27,888 bases of DNA from a virus, in the IMG/VR virus record IMGVR_UViG_3300021373_003546, positions 1 to 27,888 of that record. One strand, given 5' to 3'. Both the position numbers and the translations under genes were made by a program. Numbering within the stretch: position 1 is the stretch's first letter; each line of letters begins with the position of its first letter. Of this stretch, positions 23,547 to 27,888 are shown in pieces. The notes beneath the pieces were generated by a model. That model ran no database searches, was not told where the DNA came from, and saw nothing but the letters and a program-made list of their open reading frames with translations.

Positions 23547-24119
23547 TTATTGGATTGTAGCTGCGTGCGAGCTAACTACGTACCATTTATCGCTAAAACA
23601 TCTTAAAGTTACTGAAGAGTTTGCTGCATCTAAAGAAATAGAAGTAGCGCCTAAAGTAACACCTGCTCCGGTTAAAATTGAAACTGCAGCTGAAGCTGTA
23701 GATCCAACAATTACCGTTACTTCTTGACCATCATCACCTGAAGGCAATGTAAAGGCCGCGTCAACAAAATAAGTTGAAGCTTCAAGTGTAGTCGGCTGCA
23801 AAGTTGCAGTCGGAGCAACTGTGGTACCTACAACACCGCTCTTAATAACTTTACCACCCATTGTGATAGCATTATTAAATGCAAAGTCAGTGTTGATAAC
23901 GCCACCGTTACCATTAACTTGGAGAAGGTTTAAGTTGTTTTGCGAAACAGTAATAGCCGCTGTTGTAATATTAGAAACTCCACTTAAAACCTGAGTTGTT
24001 GGATTTAAGAGAGAAATTACACTAGCTAACTCATCATTCAATAACTCAAAATTAGTATTGATAATTGGTCTAGACGAAGATACCGAGTCAGTACCTAAGA
24101 TTTCAGTAATGTTTGCCAT
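23547..24119 (-). CDS. Short fibre-tip-like virion protein
   Basis: This 190-residue protein has an N-terminal head with ITEIL (4-8) and INTNF (20-24), the same spaced motif as in the collagen-like fibre. The head is followed by helix and a repetitive Asn/Thr-rich strand region (40-105). The C-terminal segment (about 110-185) has the pattern of many phage fibre tips: FTLPSGDDGQEVTVIVG, then SSVTLRCFSDKWYVVSSHA, a beta-prism or knob-like end. It is probably a small trimeric spike or fibre attached to the baseplate. It lies 9 bases after the gp7-like gene and 21 bases before the 645-residue gene, in the position where T4 carries its first small baseplate and fibre genes. Function inferred. Confidence 0.55.
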   Translation of the reverse strand: MANITEILGTDSVSSSRPIINTNFELLNDELASVISLLNPTTQVLSGVSNITTAAITVSQNNLNLLQVNGNGGVINTDFAFNNAITMGGKVIKSGVVGTTVAPTATLQPTTLEASTYFVDAAFTLPSGDDGQEVTVIVGSTASAAVSILTGAGVTLGATSISLDAANSSVTLRCFSDKWYVVSSHAATIQ

Positions 24120-24128
24120 TTTCTTTGT

Positions 24129-26882
24129 TTATTTTACTTTTAACATGTTTCGTTTTACAACGTTCTTATTACCATATGTGTCTTCCGCTTCAAGTTCAAT
24201 AGAGTAGTACCCTGGATATTTGAAAATGTAGGTAAGCCACATATTATTATAGTATATATCAGTGATTTCTGGGTTAGTTATATTCTGAATTCTCCAAATA
24301 GCGTTCTTAGCGCCTGGAAATTTAGAAATATCAGTAGAAATCGTTACGTGAGTTGATCTTTCAACTTCAGCAAAACTCTTAAATACTCGAGTATCGTCCC
24401 ATGTAGGATTGTAATGTACAACATGGGTTTCACCAGACACTGCTGAGTTACTAGATGGATTTGCTTTTACTATGTATACATTCGAGTAATCGTACGTATA
24501 TGAGTATTCCCAACCAACTGCTAAAATAAATCTAAAAATATCTGAAGCTAGTGGATTTGTACCATCGATGTCCTCAAATACAACATTGTAATTAAACTTA
24601 CTAATAATAGGATCTGTACTATCATTGAGTTCATTTATAATAGCATTCCAACCACCAATATCAGAATAACTTACTGGGGTTGCCGAAGTAATAGTGTGAG
24701 TTGCTGTAGTAACTTCTCTAGTAATTGGATTTGTATGTTCAATCACTAATTGATCACCTTGTTCAATATGATCTATTTTAAAGCTAGCCGTTAAATCAGA
24801 ACCAACTCTCATAGCTTTCCACCATAAGTGCTTAGTGTCATTCCATCTAAAATCACATTCATCCCATTGATACGGCCCAGTAGTTTCACTAAATCCATCT
24901 TCTGAGTAAATATCAAAGTATCTTCTAACTGTTGAGAATCTAACACCTTGATCATCTTCCATATGAACGTAATTTGCTCTATCTAGAGTCAAATAAAGAG
25001 TAGCAATGCTATCATCAATTTTTGTCAAATTATCTTGTGCAAAATCCCAATAACCACCGCTTTCTCTCCAGTCTAAAACTTTATCATTCCAAGTTGTGTC
25101 TTCTTTCCACTTATAAATACCATAGAGTTCAAGTTCTTTAAGTCTAACGTCAACAAAGTCGTCCTTTCTATAATGTGACCTATGACCAAATAAGTCATAT
25201 GTTCTAAACTCTACACTGTACTTGCCACTGTATGGTAAATTTAGAGGTAAAACTAAAAAGTCGTCGATTGGTCCTCTAAACGATTGATTATATCCTCGCG
25301 CGTGATTAGTAACTACCCATTCAACTTCATAAACCCAACGTTTCCACCAGTTTTCCCATGTGACTTTAAGATTTGAGTTAGCGTCCATTGCATCTTCCCA
25401 TGTAAAGTCAGCCTCATCCCAAATATCATCAAATGTCAAAGTACCGTCTAAAGTTACAGGAGCACCGATAGGAATATTTTGATTATATGAGTGTAATTCT
25501 CTGTTATAATAAGTTTCGTAAAATTCTTTATAGATCGATTTAAGTTCTATACGTTGCGCTTCAGTTAATTGATCTTCAGTCCCAGGAATCATGTTCAAGA
25601 ATAAATCATAATTCGAAGTAGGATCATTTTGATCTAGCATTGACTTTAAAACCATTGAGGTGTCCTCAATAAAAATAGGACGCTCTTTAGGATGCATTTC
25701 AAATTTAATATCATGTCCTTCACTAAAGAAACCAATACCATTTTGAATGTTCCAAACATTTAAGTTTTTCTGAGCAAAGTAATCACCTTCACCGGTAATA
25801 TCAATAATTTTAGCATTAAGAGGTAAATACTCTCGTTGTAACTTGTTTTTTAGACCATATAATTTAATAATAACCTCATCTGGTGTATAGTCAAATACTT
25901 CGTCAACATTCGGAATATCCCAGTAATCAAAGGTGCCATTAGGCTCATTTAATCTGTAAACTAAAGAGAATCTACTTGTCTTTTTAGTTGTGTTACTAGG
26001 TACTTTGAAACGCATCTTCTTGCGAATCATTTCACCTCTCTTAGATGCATTTGGCACTGGCACAGCATAGAGTTTACCAAAGCTATTGCTTGATTTATCT
26101 ACATTGATCCAATACTCTTTAAGTGTAATTCTATCATAACCGAAAAAGTCGATCGCATTTAAAATAGCTTTATATGTGCCAACGAAAGGCTTAATGTTGT
26201 GGAGTTCTAATAAAAGTTCCTTTCTTTTTTGGTTAAGTAATACATAATCTGGTGACATTTCACTAATGTCATGATCTTTAAACAATAAAAAGTCACCTTC
26301 ATCTAAAGTAGCACCAAAGTTTTGAAGTAGTGTTTTAAGTCTTTCATCTTCAGCTTCAACCTCACCATAAAATTGAATTGAGGCAATTAGAGTTTCTGTC
26401 CCGTTAACTGATTCATAAACTTCTAGTGTTCTTCTGTGTGGACCCTCTATTTTAGAGCTAAGTGCTACGTTTACTTGAAGTGCTACATTTTGTTTTGTGT
26501 TTACTTCTCTAACACCATTCGTATCAAACCCTGGAGAAACTGAGCTATCAATTAGATCATGTCTAACCTCAGTAAGATTTTCTATTTTATACATGCCATC
26601 ATCTAGCTTAGCTGAGTATAAAATAATGTCTTGAGATTCACCTAAATCTCCTTGTTTCCATTTAAAAACAAATTGAGTTGGATCTACAGATTCGGCAACT
26701 GGCGTGTTTGGTGTTAAATCACCTAAGTACTTACATTCTTCTAAAACAAAAAGGTTGACGGTTTCATATAATTGCACAGAAACTTCAGGCATGTAAATTC
26801 TACCGGCCCAAATACCTTGTGAGTTTTTAACCAAGTTTAAATCTGTGGTTAACCCATTAAAAAATCTTAGATTATTGTACAT
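24129..26882 (-). CDS. Baseplate wedge protein, gp7-like (tentative)
   Basis: This 917-residue protein follows the gp6-like gene, as gp7 follows gp6 in T4 (gp7 is about 1030 residues). Residues 221-258 (KELLLELHNIKPFVGTYKAI followed by LNAIDFFGYDRITLKEYW) resemble the P2 gpI/gp7 wedge family segment that packs against gp6. The C-terminal half has two PKD-like beta domains (about 519-580 with YSGKYSVEFRTYDLFGHRS, and about 845-917 with YPGYYSIELEAEDTYGNKN). It also has Trp/Asp-rich patches at about 484-518, 591-613, 671-690 and 827-834. The start overlaps the 88-residue stop by one base (TAATG), showing coupling. The wedge role is supported by order and this segment; a search would be needed to fix the family. 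Confidence 0.55.
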   Translation of the reverse strand: MYNNLRFFNGLTTDLNLVKNSQGIWAGRIYMPEVSVQLYETVNLFVLEECKYLGDLTPNTPVAESVDPTQFVFKWKQGDLGESQDIILYSAKLDDGMYKIENLTEVRHDLIDSSVSPGFDTNGVREVNTKQNVALQVNVALSSKIEGPHRRTLEVYESVNGTETLIASIQFYGEVEAEDERLKTLLQNFGATLDEGDFLLFKDHDISEMSPDYVLLNQKRKELLLELHNIKPFVGTYKAILNAIDFFGYDRITLKEYWINVDKSSNSFGKLYAVPVPNASKRGEMIRKKMRFKVPSNTTKKTSRFSLVYRLNEPNGTFDYWDIPNVDEVFDYTPDEVIIKLYGLKNKLQREYLPLNAKIIDITGEGDYFAQKNLNVWNIQNGIGFFSEGHDIKFEMHPKERPIFIEDTSMVLKSMLDQNDPTSNYDLFLNMIPGTEDQLTEAQRIELKSIYKEFYETYYNRELHSYNQNIPIGAPVTLDGTLTFDDIWDEADFTWEDAMDANSNLKVTWENWWKRWVYEVEWVVTNHARGYNQSFRGPIDDFLVLPLNLPYSGKYSVEFRTYDLFGHRSHYRKDDFVDVRLKELELYGIYKWKEDTTWNDKVLDWRESGGYWDFAQDNLTKIDDSIATLYLTLDRANYVHMEDDQGVRFSTVRRYFDIYSEDGFSETTGPYQWDECDFRWNDTKHLWWKAMRVGSDLTASFKIDHIEQGDQLVIEHTNPITREVTTATHTITSATPVSYSDIGGWNAIINELNDSTDPIISKFNYNVVFEDIDGTNPLASDIFRFILAVGWEYSYTYDYSNVYIVKANPSSNSAVSGETHVVHYNPTWDDTRVFKSFAEVERSTHVTISTDISKFPGAKNAIWRIQNITNPEITDIYYNNMWLTYIFKYPGYYSIELEAEDTYGNKNVVKRNMLKVK

Positions 26883-27148
26883 TATCTAATGTATTTGTCG
26901 TCTTTTTTCACAGTGTAGTTTTTATAACTCTTTAAAACTTTAACACCTTTTAATAGGTTAAAAATATAATCATCTATAAAAATTAAAAAGTCATTTAATG
27001 TTTGATTTCTAATAATGTGTCTTGAAAGCATTCTAGCTAAAAAGGGCTCATTTGTGTAATCATAACCAATATTTAACCTATCATCTTTTCTAGATTTAGC
27101 ATTATCATAAACGCGTGTTTTCTTATATAAAAATAAATTATCAAACAT
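26882..27148 (-). CDS. Small basic hypothetical protein between wedge genes
   Basis: This 88-residue protein is lysine/arginine-rich (YKKTRVYDNAKSRKDDR at 8-24) with a central hydrophobic helix (DFLIFIDDYIFNLLKG at 53-68) and a basic C-terminus. It starts and ends with one-base TAATG overlaps to both neighbours, so it is translated between the gp6-like and gp7-like proteins in a fixed ratio. That position suggests a small wedge component or chaperone. No similarity to gp25 or gp53 was evident by eye. The helix is too charged at its ends and too short to be a convincing membrane span. Function unknown. Confidence 0.65.
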   Translation of the reverse strand: MFDNLFLYKKTRVYDNAKSRKDDRLNIGYDYTNEPFLARMLSRHIIRNQTLNDFLIFIDDYIFNLLKGVKVLKSYKNYTVKKDDKYIR

Positions 27149-27888
27149 TATCTAAGTGCTTTTCTATTTCCGGCCTGTACTCTAGTGTAAATTGTTCTAG
27201 GTACAGGATTTCCGTCGAAGTTAATACTTAATGCAGCTTCAGCATTGATCAATACATCGTCAACGATTTCGTCACCGTCTCTGTCTTGCCATCCACCTCT
27301 AAATACAGCAACTTCTTCTTTTTCCATAATAATATCACCCCACTGATCAAGCCCTTTGACTGTTTCTGGAATAATAGTCGTTTCATCAACATCTACGGTT
27401 TCAACTTCTTCAATACGCTTAAAGAAAACATATTTTTGTTTACCATTACCGACCGTTTCCAAAGTTACAGGCTCTTGTGGTACCACAGTTGTAGTTACAG
27501 ATTCAAAATAACCAAGTCTTCTAGCGGTCTCTTCAGTTTCTGAAATAAATCTAACGTTAACTGCATCAATACCTTCAATTTCTTCTAAGATATACACAAT
27601 ATCAGATTTTGGTAATTTATCTCTTCTAGTAATATTTAATAGATATGTACTGATACGCTCTCTAATTTCGGTTGCAAGTTCTTCTTTAGTGAAACCTTCA
27701 AAATATCTAATGTTTACATCCATACTGTACTTTCTAATTTGAGGTTTAACAAAAACAACTTCAGTAGTTACCATTTGTTGGCCGCTATCTTGAAGCACTT
27801 GATACATTTTATCATACTCATTTTGATCAAAGAACATTTCTTGTTGTGGAATTGAGAAATAGTCTTGACCACTTGCCAATTTCTTTCT
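27148..27888 (-). CDS. Baseplate wedge protein, gp6-like C-terminal part (partial)
   Basis: The frame is open through the right edge: codons before the TTG at 27879 read R-K-K with no stop, so that TTG is probably internal and the real gene starts outside the window. The visible 247 residues contain the C-terminal signature of gp6/gpJ baseplate wedge proteins. A strand lies in VFVKPQIRKYSMDVNIRYFE, a helix in TKEELATEIRERISTYLLNI, and a strand-helix in KSDIVYILEEIEGIDAVNVR. The C-terminal extension has GGWQDRDGDEIVDDV and an acidic-to-basic end. In T4 gp6 forms the ring that links six wedges. The downstream order (small gene, then gp7-like) supports this call. The stop overlaps the next start by one base. 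Confidence 0.5.
   Translation of the reverse strand, partial: RKKLASGQDYFSIPQQEMFFDQNEYDKMYQVLQDSGQQMVTTEVVFVKPQIRKYSMDVNIRYFEGFTKEELATEIRERISTYLLNITRRDKLPKSDIVYILEEIEGIDAVNVRFISETEETARRLGYFESVTTTVVPQEPVTLETVGNGKQKYVFFKRIEEVETVDVDETTIIPETVKGLDQWGDIIMEKEEVAVFRGGWQDRDGDEIVDDVLINAEAALSINFDGNPVPRTIYTRVQAGNRKALR

Noticed and set aside
27877-27879. TTG as the true start of the gp6-like protein.
   Set aside because: The reading frame continues upstream to the window edge without a stop, and gp6-like proteins are much longer, so the gene is simply cut by the window.

Overview
The window is part of a contractile-tailed phage genome (or prophage) of the broad T4-like group, almost certainly infecting a Bacteroidota host. 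The phage assignment rests on a recognisable T4-type single-stranded DNA-binding protein (gp32), a gp61-type primase, and a long run of very large baseplate, tail and fibre genes. The host assignment rests on three things: a BACON-like domain in one virion protein, start codons that mostly follow A/T-rich leaders with no Shine-Dalgarno sequence, and an AT-rich genome. All genes supported here lie on the minus strand, so transcription runs from high to low coordinates. Plus-strand open frames are antisense shadows.

Reading in the direction of transcription, the right end (27888 to about 24130) holds the end of a gp6-like baseplate wedge gene cut by the window edge, a small basic protein, and a 917-residue protein with a gp7/P2 gpI-like segment. 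Next (24119-17798) come a short fibre-tip-like protein and two large coiled-coil structural proteins of 645 and 1262 residues. A 74-bp gap with a promoter-like box and a perfect dyad precedes a giant 2689-residue protein (17723-9654). Its first ~1030 residues are adhesin-like repeats and the rest looks like a virion core.

The next cassette (9652-6151) looks like host recognition followed by a membrane or lysis function. It has a collagen-like fibre with a Pro/Thr linker, a BACON protein with the same linker, and a membrane-anchored coiled-coil protein that could be a spanin. Two more structural genes follow (688 and 183 residues, the latter possibly of the tail-tube family). Then comes a small protein whose N-terminus resembles the T4 capsid-targeting sequence (3512-3144).

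The left end (3143-1) is the DNA-metabolism side: a RuvC-like nuclease, a small unknown gene behind a regulatory gap, gp32 with a structured leader, the primase overlapping gp32, and the start of another gene running off the window. Genes are packed with 1-20 bp gaps or short overlaps. No gene-free stretch exceeds 136 bp. I saw no tRNA, CRISPR array, insertion sequence, integrase or convincing terminator. Functions of most structural genes are inferred from domain texture and order, not from searches.
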